From the NCBI GenBank assembly GCA_965243335.1, contig OZ251545.1, forward strand, positions 3,968,001 to 4,032,000: DNA of 64,000 nt. Direction: 5' to 3'. Positions 9,773-17,408 of the stretch are shown here, piece after piece (the first letter of the stretch is position 1; every line of letters begins with the position of its first letter). The position numbers were made by a program, and so were the translations under genes. The stretch is from JAJDXW01 sp965243335 (lineage in GTDB: Bacteria > Pseudomonadota > Gammaproteobacteria > HK1). Below the pieces are notes generated by a model. That model made no database searches, was not told the origin of the DNA, and saw only the letters and a program-made list of their open reading frames with translations.

Positions 9773-10309
9773 TTGACGGTCAATCGAGGCGTGTTCATAC
9801 TGGCGCAAGTGAGTGGAGGGCTTTCCGAGGTACGGCTCATGGCTGCCATCCGAGACGGGCTCGTGAGCGAGATTGCTGCCCGGGACAAGTATGCGTCGCT
9901 TCACCATCATCTCCTCTCCGTTCGCCCGGAGCCGGAATGGTGGACGGTCTTCGGCGCGATCGAGGCGATTCTCGGCTACCGCCTGCCCGGTCCAGCACGC
10001 CCGAGCCGGCCCTTGTGGCCCAACTCGAGGGCAGATCTCGGCCACCGCCACTCCGTCCGACAGGCCGCGGGATGGCGTGCTCCGGAGGTGGATGTCGTGG
10101 CGGGAAGGACGGTGCTCGCGGGTCGGGAGGTGTCGCCGGAGTCGGGCGCAACGCCCATCCGAAGGCGGAGGTTCTCCATCCGGGAGATCCTGCCTCCACA
10201 CGATCCGGGCTCTTGGCCGCAGGACTTCACGGTGAGCCGCGATCAGATCTATGACGACATGGGACGTCTGACCGGGGGAACCGAGGACATGTCCGGCGAT
10301 GACCGCTGA
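9773..10309 (+). CDS. Hypothetical protein, possible antitoxin partner of the downstream PIN protein
   Basis: The family is not recognised. The frame is open for 178 codons from an ATG at 9773. Its middle (about 75-130) is Arg/Pro-rich and less convincing than the two ends. The C-terminal part (FTVSRDQIYDDMGRLTGGTE) looks natural. The stop lies 5 bases before the ATG of the PIN-domain gene, the spacing expected of an antitoxin-toxin pair. That placement is the only support for an antitoxin role. The middle section could reflect a frameshift or a wrong start. Confidence 0.4.
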   Translation: MTVNRGVFILAQVSGGLSEVRLMAAIRDGLVSEIAARDKYASLHHHLLSVRPEPEWWTVFGAIEAILGYRLPGPARPSRPLWPNSRADLGHRHSVRQAAGWRAPEVDVVAGRTVLAGREVSPESGATPIRRRRFSIREILPPHDPGSWPQDFTVSRDQIYDDMGRLTGGTEDMSGDDR

Positions 10310-10314
10310 CCGGC

Positions 10315-10755
10315 ATGTTCGTCGACACCAACGTTCTCGTTGCGGCCCGTTTCGTGACCGCGCCAGCCCATGCGACCGCCTGCCGCTGCCTCGACCGTGC
10401 GGGCAACGGCGAGGAGCCCTTGCACATCAGCCGCCAGATCGTCCGAGAATACCTCGCCGTGGTCACGCGGTCGCAGCCTTGGTCGGAACCGCTCACCATG
10501 GGCGCCGCGCTGAAGGACGCGATAAGGCTGCTCTCGTCGTTCGCCATCCTGGAAGACGGCCCGAACGTCATGGCAGTGTTGACCACGTTGTGCCGCGAGG
10601 TTCCCGTCGCAGGAAAGCAGATCCACGATGCCAACATCGCGGCTACGATGCTGGCGCACGGCGAAAGACGCCTGCTCACGCTCAACGCCAAGGATTTCCA
10701 ACGCTACGAAAAGCGGATCGAGTTGGTGAAGCTGGAGAGTCCAGGGGATGATTGA
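10315..10755 (+). CDS. PIN-domain ribonuclease (VapC-like toxin), 146 aa
   Basis: The PIN fold is clear. The N-terminus MFVDTNVLVAA places Asp4 as the first metal ligand. Glu45 (REYL), Asp105 (IHDANIAATM) and the LNAKDF motif with Asp127 complete a magnesium site, so it is probably an active RNase. The last 8 bases overlap the ATG of the 2067-aa gene (ATGATTGA), so the two proteins should be made together. A conventional antitoxin is not obvious; the ORF at 9773-10309 is the candidate. Confidence 0.85.
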   Translation: MFVDTNVLVAARFVTAPAHATACRCLDRAGNGEEPLHISRQIVREYLAVVTRSQPWSEPLTMGAALKDAIRLLSSFAILEDGPNVMAVLTTLCREVPVAGKQIHDANIAATMLAHGERRLLTLNAKDFQRYEKRIELVKLESPGDD

Positions 10756-13700
10756 GCCCTCCCTGTCCGCCTTGACCTCCGTTCTGCGACCGTTCGTCAC
10801 GAAGGTCTTCAATCACGCGCGTCGTTTGTCCGCAGAGCGTCAGGCGAGCCAAGTACCATTGAAACAGCTATCCTCCATCATGGACGAATCTCTGAACGAG
10901 ACGCTGACCAGAATTCGTGGAAGCCAAATCGATTCCGGCTGGTGGATGAGCCTGCTGGATCGTATCGAACAGCAATACATCGCTCCGGACTTCCTGATAA
11001 AACCTGCCCTACAGGAATGGCTCCAGGACGATTCGGTCGCAAACGACCTGAAGACGATTGCGGCGTGGCGAATCATGGAGACCGACGAGGACGAGGCCGA
11101 ACGTCGCGGCCGCCTTGCCCAAAGTTACTCGAACAAGACCGGCGAAGCCCCGTATCTTGCTGCTGGATCCATTGATATCGTTGTAGCTATCCTGGTGGCC
11201 GGGTACATCGCCGAGATACGCCCAAATCAACACGCGATTGCGGGGATGGTGCAAGCCGGTTTTTCTCGGCTTGATACTCGCTTTGATAGTTTGAATCAAT
11301 CCATATCTCGGATCACTGACCCGATTACCCGCAAGACGCACGCAGACTACGCGGCCAGGGAGCTTGCGCGGATTCTCACGCTTCGCGCATTCGACCCCAT
11401 AAAGGCGCGAACGGAAATTCAGAAATTGCATGAGCGGCTTGACACCGGAGACCTCTCTGCCGCCGATGATGAAACCAGAAACAGTGTTCGTTACTGGCTG
11501 GCAAGACTGTGCGCGGGTGACGCGAACACTCTCGAAGTCGCGAAAAAATGGCGAACGCAGCTCAAGTACCGCAATGCCGAGGTCGATCTGTCCATCGTCG
11601 ATGCGCTCATCCATTTGGCGGATGGAGACCCGGATACAGCGATTCGATCTCTTCGAGATCGCGACGACCCTGACTCCAGATCGATCCTGTTCGTTTTGTT
11701 GTTGCAGTCGCAGGGAACCGATATTGCATTGGACTTGCTTGGCGATAAAATCAGGAACTTCGGCGCCCGTTGCTTCACGACGTTCGGTTGGAGAAACTGG
11801 ACATGCAGCATGGCCGAAGCCGGCAAATGGGAGGAAGCTGCACAGCGCCTCGCCGGCCTCGACGGAATCTGGGGGGATGCGCCCGCATTGGTATTTTTCG
11901 AGGCTATTGTCAACGCCCAGCTACTGCTGCCAAAAGAGAATAGACACCTGAGCTCTGGACCTCCGCTTTATGGAGGGATCGCCCCAAACCAGGGAGCGCA
12001 GGCGGAGCAGGCCCACGAACGCGCGAACGCATGTCTCGAATTAGCCGAATCGGGGCTCGGTGACATCGGAAAAGTAGATCTTGAGCGATTCATTGCTCAC
12101 TGGCGACGCTGGCTTCGACTCATGGATCCCAAGGAGAGTAACGTACAAGACGTCCATGATGAGATTCAGCAAGCTCTGGAAGATAACGAGCCGGACGTTG
12201 ACCTTATGCACTTCGCGTTCGCCTTTGGGGTTCCATTCAATCCCGCGCCGTTACGTACCTATCTCTCCGGTCGAAAGAAGCTTGGCGGGTTGAGCGATGA
12301 GGAGCTTTGGGCGGAATGCCTTCTTTTTTTCAACGACATGAATTCCAGGGAAATGGATTGCCGTGATTTTCTCCGATATCTTGAAACGAATCAGACGCGT
12401 CTGAATAAAGGGATACCAGACAGTCTTCTGACGGCGATGAAAATCGGAGCTTTGCTAACGGACGGTCAGAGCGAAAGAGCGCGTTCAATTCTAACGGAAG
12501 CAAGCAGTAGTCTCGGGAAAGGGGAAGTTGCTCGTCTTTCCGCAATGATCGATGATCATGATGGAGTCGATCCCAGGAAGAAGTTGGAGCAAGCATATCA
12601 GGAAACGGGAAACATCACTGATCTTCGTAATCTAATCGGATGTCTGCAACAGGCAGACGACACGGAATCCCTCCTGCCTCTTCTTGAAAGGATGGTGGAG
12701 CTGCAAAGGACTGTTGCAAATGTCTGGAATCTGGTAGTTTGCTTGGGCAAACGTCCTTTCCTCCACCATGACCGTATAGTGGAATTTCTGGAAACCAACT
12801 CGGATTTGGTCGAACAGAGTCCTGACCTCCAGTCCGCCAAGGCGTGGGCGCTCTTTGCGATCGGCCGATTTTCAGATGCGAGAGAGCTGAACGAATCGAT
12901 CATGCGCACCGGCGAGCAAGCGGCGAACGTGCTTGCTCTGGATATCAATATCGCAGTGGCGTCCGCTGATTGGGAGCGCCTGCCGGCAATTGTCGAGCGC
13001 GAATGGCCGAAGCGAGCCGAACACGACGCGGATACCCTGTTGACCTTGGCCCAGATGGCAGGCCACCAGAGCCACAGCCCGGACCGAGCACTGGCTCTTG
13101 CCAGGCTAGCCGTAGACAAGGCGCCCGACGATCCTCACGTGTTGTCGAATGCATTTGATCTGCATTTTCGGCTTGGCCGTGACGAGGAGGTTGATCCTGA
13201 TTGGTTGATGCGGTCCGTTCAGCACTCTTCCGCCGACGATGGCCCCGTCTGGTCCATGGACTTGCAAACCATCGTCGATGAATGGATGCCGAAGCGCCGG
13301 GAGCAACTTGTCAAGATTGAACAACATTGGCTCAGCGGCAAGATTACTACGGGAATTGCTGCATCCCTGTTGAATGCGCCATTGGCCCGCTTTTTGATCC
13401 AGATTCCGGAGTCCAATGCAGGGCTAGTCGACCGCCGCACTAGCGCAATCATACCGATGGTTTTTGGCGGCCGACCCCCCGTAGAATTGCTGGAGGATTC
13501 GGCGGTCGGTATGGACATCACTTCGATCCTGGTGCTGCATTATCTGGATATATTGGGTCCTGCCCTCAACGCTCTCCCCAGAATCAAGCTCGCCCACGAG
13601 GTCATGCTGTGTCTGTTCGAAGAGCAAGTCAGGGTTCGCTTTCATCAACCCTCTCAAGTAAGGGCCGCCCAACGGGTGCGGACCCTGTATAACCACCGCC

Positions 13701-16700
13701 GACTTCGTGTCGCTGACGACCTTGGGGCGCCTCCCGAGGTAGTTGCGAAGGAAGTAGGACGGGAGCTTGGCACACTGCTGCAAGCCGCAAGGCAGGATGA
13801 CGGCAAGGTCATCTGCGTTCTTCCAATTCACCGCCCTGATTCTCTCCTGGACAAGGAAGCCGACACGTCCGATTGGAACGATCTCATCATTTCGGTGTCC
13901 GACTTCTGCAGGCTATTGCGCAATAGGGGACTTATTGACGAGGAAACGCACAATCGTGCTCAACTATTTCTTCGAAGCCAAGGTCAATCGGAAGGTGGCT
14001 ATCTTGAATCGTCGATTCTCGACGGGTCGATTTATCTGGATGGACTTGCACTATCTTACCTCCAGAATGCCAGGGCCCTGGAGTCGGCCGCTGCTGGCAG
14101 TCTTGACATGTGTATCCATCCCGATGTCTTGGGTCAAATGGACGAGCTCGTTGAAGCAGGCGAATCTGGCGAAGAATTCTCTGAGAAGATCGATGAAATC
14201 CGCCACACGCTGCGAGATGCGGTGGAATCGGGAAAGATATCCTATCTGCCGACCAAGATCGATCCGGAGGATCCGGCGCTAGATTCTCACCGCCAGTTCA
14301 ATGCTACCCGGTCGCTATTGGCGTCCGTTGCCGACTGTGATGTCCTCTGCATCGATGATCGCCTTCTCAATGGCGTCGAGCTAGAAATTCCGATCGCCAG
14401 CGTCTTGGACATCCTGCATTATCTCGTCAGAAACAAGCATATCACCCATGAGCATCATTGGACGGCACGGCACAAGTTGCGTGCGGGTGGCTTTATCTTT
14501 ATCCCGTTCGACGCGGATGAGCTCGTCCATTGGTTGAAGGCAGGCTCCGTCGAAAACGGTCGGTTGGTAGAAGGGGCGGAAGTCCGCGCAATACGCCAAT
14601 CGCTGGTTCGGACTCACAACCTGGGCCTGATCAGTCCCGCGGAGATGTCCACGTTGCAGATCGAGGTACCGACAACGTGCATGTCCGTTGTCCGTTCCCT
14701 GTGGAGTGATGAATCCTTGCCCATGGAGTCAGCGCGGGTTATGTCGGACTGGATATGGCGTCATCTAATCGTCGCGTTGATCGGAAACAGCAGCCAGGTC
14801 GAAAAGGAGAACCATCAGGAATGGACTCGAGAATTGATGTTGAATCGGGTGATGCACGTTATGTCCCCGTTTTTTGTGAGTTCTCAAAATCGGCGTACCG
14901 GGTATACTGATTGGATAGAGACATCGGTTCTCCAGCCTCTCCGACAGGCCAATTCTAATCTGTTCGAGGAAGCACTGTCTTTCCTATGCGACACAATTTT
15001 CGATGAAGGCGACAGCATTGAATATAGCGGCCATGCTTTTCTGGAGCTGCTGCCGAGGACTTCACGACGGTATCTGTTGGTGCGGTATCCCGATCGGATG
15101 GAGCAGTGGGGTTTCGTAACTCGAGATATTTTCACTCTGGATTCCGTCGTTTCGGTTCCTGGCCATGAGCTGTTCAGAGCCGCGCGAGACGTGTTCTCCG
15201 GGATGACGGCAGTATCCGTACAGTCCATTGCCGGAAGCGAAGTAACAGTGGCTCTCGACAGGGAAGGTGACAACATCGTCGTGGAGTGGTCCAAACTCGA
15301 GGCCGAGTCGAATTTCAGAGCCACGATGCCACAACTCTCGCTTCTTTCACCCGAGTCGGAAGCGCGGACAGCAACCCTTCGCGACATGATCGGCCGCTTC
15401 GGTCCAACCTCCCCGGACTTCGCCCATCTTCTACATGACATCGAATTGCGCGAACCGGAAGAGCACGAGCTGTCGGCAGTTTTCCACGAGGCATCTCGTG
15501 GTGTCGCCGCGATTCAGAATTCGCTGCTGGAAAAATGCCAGTTCAGTCTGGATATCGGTGCTGACGACATCCTCCCACAAGACATGACCTATTTCGAGAA
15601 ATTTGTCGGGATGAGGCCGGAGACAAGGGATCCCGAGTCGTATATTCGCGACATCCTGATCCCTTGGCGCAAAACGTTATTGAACCGGGATTTGAGGCAG
15701 GGACTTGATATTTGTTGTCTCGGGGCCTTGCGCGACGATCTCTGTCCTGGGCAGTGGGTTCATGATTTGGACGATGACACAGTCTGGGACTCTCTTTCCG
15801 CGGGCAACGCAGATGCAGCTCCGATCTCCTTGTTGGGCGCTCTCGACGTGGCGCTCTACCGGCAACATGACGAGCGATTTCGAGGGTATGCAGAAAGAGC
15901 GGTCACGAAGCTATGTGACGACACGTTCGGCTACCAGGACGGCGCCGACATATATCGGCTTCTGTGGATATTCGTGCGATTCGTATTCCACCGCATTAAT
16001 CTCGTCGAGAACGGTTCGAGAGAACCGGGGTTCTGGAAGCGCATGTGTGCATGGATGCAAGCCCAGTTCGTTGTCCGAGCCTTGCTGAAGGCGCCCGCTA
16101 CGATCGACGTGGACGGCTTGGAGGAAAGATCGGTATCCCGCATGGCTCTTGTGGGAGCCTATGCCGAGCTCGTTGATGCTCGGGAGGAGCCGATGCTGTT
16201 GTTTACGGAGCGGTTGCCGATAAGCGACCTGCGATGTGAAGTGCTTGGCCGCCTCGTGGCGCTCAGAGCGCGCCATGCAGCGGAGGGACGAAGTATTCCC
16301 CTGTCGGGGGAGATCGACCGCGCATTGGAGCGTGCGCGGGAAGACGGCAATTGGATCAAGTGCTTTTTTCCCGGACCTCTTGAGGGCCACCGGAGACCGG
16401 TCGTTCCCGCGTCTGAGGAACTTCTAACGTCCCTGCAAGAAACACCATTGGATGTCTCCGTTCCGGAATCCTGGCACTTCATTGCAGGTGTTTCCCATCT
16501 GCACGCATTGGGTGATCCGGAACTTGCCGCCGCACGGGACGCGGTAGCGAAGGTACGGCATTCGGTCGACGACATGAAGATGCAGAGCCATCTTCTTGCG
16601 TATGAACTTGCGAGCATTGTCGCCAAGACGAATCGGGACGCCTTGTTGGCGGATGCAGTTGCCGATGCGGTTACCAGGATTTGCAGAAAAGCGTCGAACG

Positions 16701-16951
16701 AGCATCACATCCATACGATCATCATAATCTGCTTGCAGGCGGCCGCAGCCTTTGAAGAGCACGATGCGTGGTTTGACTGGCTCGAAAAAAGATTTTCAGA
16801 CATTGCGAGTTGTCTTCCGGGACCTCCCAACAAGGCCGTGCGGATATTCCTGGAACACCTTGACGCCATGGAAACGATCTTGCCAATCAGCTCATGGTTT
16901 CACCGTCGCGCGAGATCCATCGCAGCAGCCGGAGCGGAGCTTCGGCCGTGA
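10748..16951 (+). CDS. Giant uncharacterised protein with PIN-like core, likely conflict-system component, 2067 aa
   Basis: Single uninterrupted 6.2-kb gene. Residues about 1-190 form an N-terminal region. Residues 200-900 are strongly helical with TPR-like periodicity. At about 915-1225 I see a PIN-like domain: GMDITSILVLHYLDILGPAL with Asp923, SIYLDGLALSYLQNARALE with Asp1098, and DVLCIDDRLLN with Asp1203/1204. Residues 1225-1450 contain a conserved-looking SDWIWRHL stretch, a beta-rich segment lies at about 1460-1540, and the C-terminus is again helical. The layout recalls the TPR/GreAB-C/PIN proteins described from bacterial conflict systems, but I cannot confirm the assignment. It is translationally coupled to a PIN toxin-like gene. 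GC is visibly lower than flanking genes, which suggests recent acquisition. Confidence 0.8.
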   Translation: MIEPSLSALTSVLRPFVTKVFNHARRLSAERQASQVPLKQLSSIMDESLNETLTRIRGSQIDSGWWMSLLDRIEQQYIAPDFLIKPALQEWLQDDSVANDLKTIAAWRIMETDEDEAERRGRLAQSYSNKTGEAPYLAAGSIDIVVAILVAGYIAEIRPNQHAIAGMVQAGFSRLDTRFDSLNQSISRITDPITRKTHADYAARELARILTLRAFDPIKARTEIQKLHERLDTGDLSAADDETRNSVRYWLARLCAGDANTLEVAKKWRTQLKYRNAEVDLSIVDALIHLADGDPDTAIRSLRDRDDPDSRSILFVLLLQSQGTDIALDLLGDKIRNFGARCFTTFGWRNWTCSMAEAGKWEEAAQRLAGLDGIWGDAPALVFFEAIVNAQLLLPKENRHLSSGPPLYGGIAPNQGAQAEQAHERANACLELAESGLGDIGKVDLERFIAHWRRWLRLMDPKESNVQDVHDEIQQALEDNEPDVDLMHFAFAFGVPFNPAPLRTYLSGRKKLGGLSDEELWAECLLFFNDMNSREMDCRDFLRYLETNQTRLNKGIPDSLLTAMKIGALLTDGQSERARSILTEASSSLGKGEVARLSAMIDDHDGVDPRKKLEQAYQETGNITDLRNLIGCLQQADDTESLLPLLERMVELQRTVANVWNLVVCLGKRPFLHHDRIVEFLETNSDLVEQSPDLQSAKAWALFAIGRFSDARELNESIMRTGEQAANVLALDINIAVASADWERLPAIVEREWPKRAEHDADTLLTLAQMAGHQSHSPDRALALARLAVDKAPDDPHVLSNAFDLHFRLGRDEEVDPDWLMRSVQHSSADDGPVWSMDLQTIVDEWMPKRREQLVKIEQHWLSGKITTGIAASLLNAPLARFLIQIPESNAGLVDRRTSAIIPMVFGGRPPVELLEDSAVGMDITSILVLHYLDILGPALNALPRIKLAHEVMLCLFEEQVRVRFHQPSQVRAAQRVRTLYNHRRLRVADDLGAPPEVVAKEVGRELGTLLQAARQDDGKVICVLPIHRPDSLLDKEADTSDWNDLIISVSDFCRLLRNRGLIDEETHNRAQLFLRSQGQSEGGYLESSILDGSIYLDGLALSYLQNARALESAAAGSLDMCIHPDVLGQMDELVEAGESGEEFSEKIDEIRHTLRDAVESGKISYLPTKIDPEDPALDSHRQFNATRSLLASVADCDVLCIDDRLLNGVELEIPIASVLDILHYLVRNKHITHEHHWTARHKLRAGGFIFIPFDADELVHWLKAGSVENGRLVEGAEVRAIRQSLVRTHNLGLISPAEMSTLQIEVPTTCMSVVRSLWSDESLPMESARVMSDWIWRHLIVALIGNSSQVEKENHQEWTRELMLNRVMHVMSPFFVSSQNRRTGYTDWIETSVLQPLRQANSNLFEEALSFLCDTIFDEGDSIEYSGHAFLELLPRTSRRYLLVRYPDRMEQWGFVTRDIFTLDSVVSVPGHELFRAARDVFSGMTAVSVQSIAGSEVTVALDREGDNIVVEWSKLEAESNFRATMPQLSLLSPESEARTATLRDMIGRFGPTSPDFAHLLHDIELREPEEHELSAVFHEASRGVAAIQNSLLEKCQFSLDIGADDILPQDMTYFEKFVGMRPETRDPESYIRDILIPWRKTLLNRDLRQGLDICCLGALRDDLCPGQWVHDLDDDTVWDSLSAGNADAAPISLLGALDVALYRQHDERFRGYAERAVTKLCDDTFGYQDGADIYRLLWIFVRFVFHRINLVENGSREPGFWKRMCAWMQAQFVVRALLKAPATIDVDGLEERSVSRMALVGAYAELVDAREEPMLLFTERLPISDLRCEVLGRLVALRARHAAEGRSIPLSGEIDRALERAREDGNWIKCFFPGPLEGHRRPVVPASEELLTSLQETPLDVSVPESWHFIAGVSHLHALGDPELAAARDAVAKVRHSVDDMKMQSHLLAYELASIVAKTNRDALLADAVADAVTRICRKASNEHHIHTIIIICLQAAAAFEEHDAWFDWLEKRFSDIASCLPGPPNKAVRIFLEHLDAMETILPISSWFHRRARSIAAAGAELRP

Positions 16952-16991
16952 GGCCCAGATTACGCGTTTCGCCCCCCAATACTGCGCGTTT

Positions 16992-17408
16992 CTATCGTGC
17001 TCGATGTTCGTCGATGGAGACGCCCTCGCGGGCCGCGGCGGCGGCGAGCTTCCGGTCGAGGGTGGCGAGCTTCGCGCGGCGGCGCATCGCGGTCTCCAGG
17101 TACGCCGCGTCGTAGCCGCTGAGGCGGTGGCGGCGGGCGAGGGCGGCGATCCGGGCGTCGTCCTGGTTGCTGTCGGTTTGGAGAAACAACCCGCGCAGGT
17201 CCTTCAGGTGATCTTCCGTTGTGCCGGTGTCGATACGCCCTCGGCGCTCTCCGACCAGCAGGACGTTGCGCACCTCGTGCCAGAAAAGATCCGGCGCCAG
17301 AATGCCTTCCAACCCACCCTGTTCGACTACCGCGTCGGCGTAGAACGTTCCTTCACGGTCCCGCAGACACCGAGCGATGGCGATGGAGGCATCGATCACA
17401 ATAGCCAT
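16992..17408 (-). CDS. PIN-domain ribonuclease (VapC-like), 138 aa
   Basis: Intact PIN domain: MAIVIDASIAIARCL (Asp6), HEVRN (Glu45), SGYDAAYLETA (Asp100) and ATLDRKL (Asp118). The start at 17408 overlaps the end of the type III Res gene by 13 bases, so it is the last gene of the restriction operon. No VapB-like antitoxin gene is adjacent. Its 3' portion is duplicated at 9482-9611. The length is typical of VapC. Confidence 0.88.
   Translation of the reverse strand: MAIVIDASIAIARCLRDREGTFYADAVVEQGGLEGILAPDLFWHEVRNVLLVGERRGRIDTGTTEDHLKDLRGLFLQTDSNQDDARIAALARRHRLSGYDAAYLETAMRRRAKLATLDRKLAAAAAREGVSIDEHRAR
17009..17138. repeat. Right copy of the 130-bp direct repeat bracketing the PIN/giant-protein island
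   Basis: Ungapped match to 9482-9611 in the same orientation, lying inside the vapC gene at 16992-17408. The interval between the copies is about 7.4 kb and contains the lower-GC operon. Confidence 0.85.

Noticed and set aside
10748..16951. Giant gene as a fusion caused by a sequencing error
   Set aside because: The whole 2067-codon frame has consistent composition and helical periodicity with no region of shadow-like sequence.
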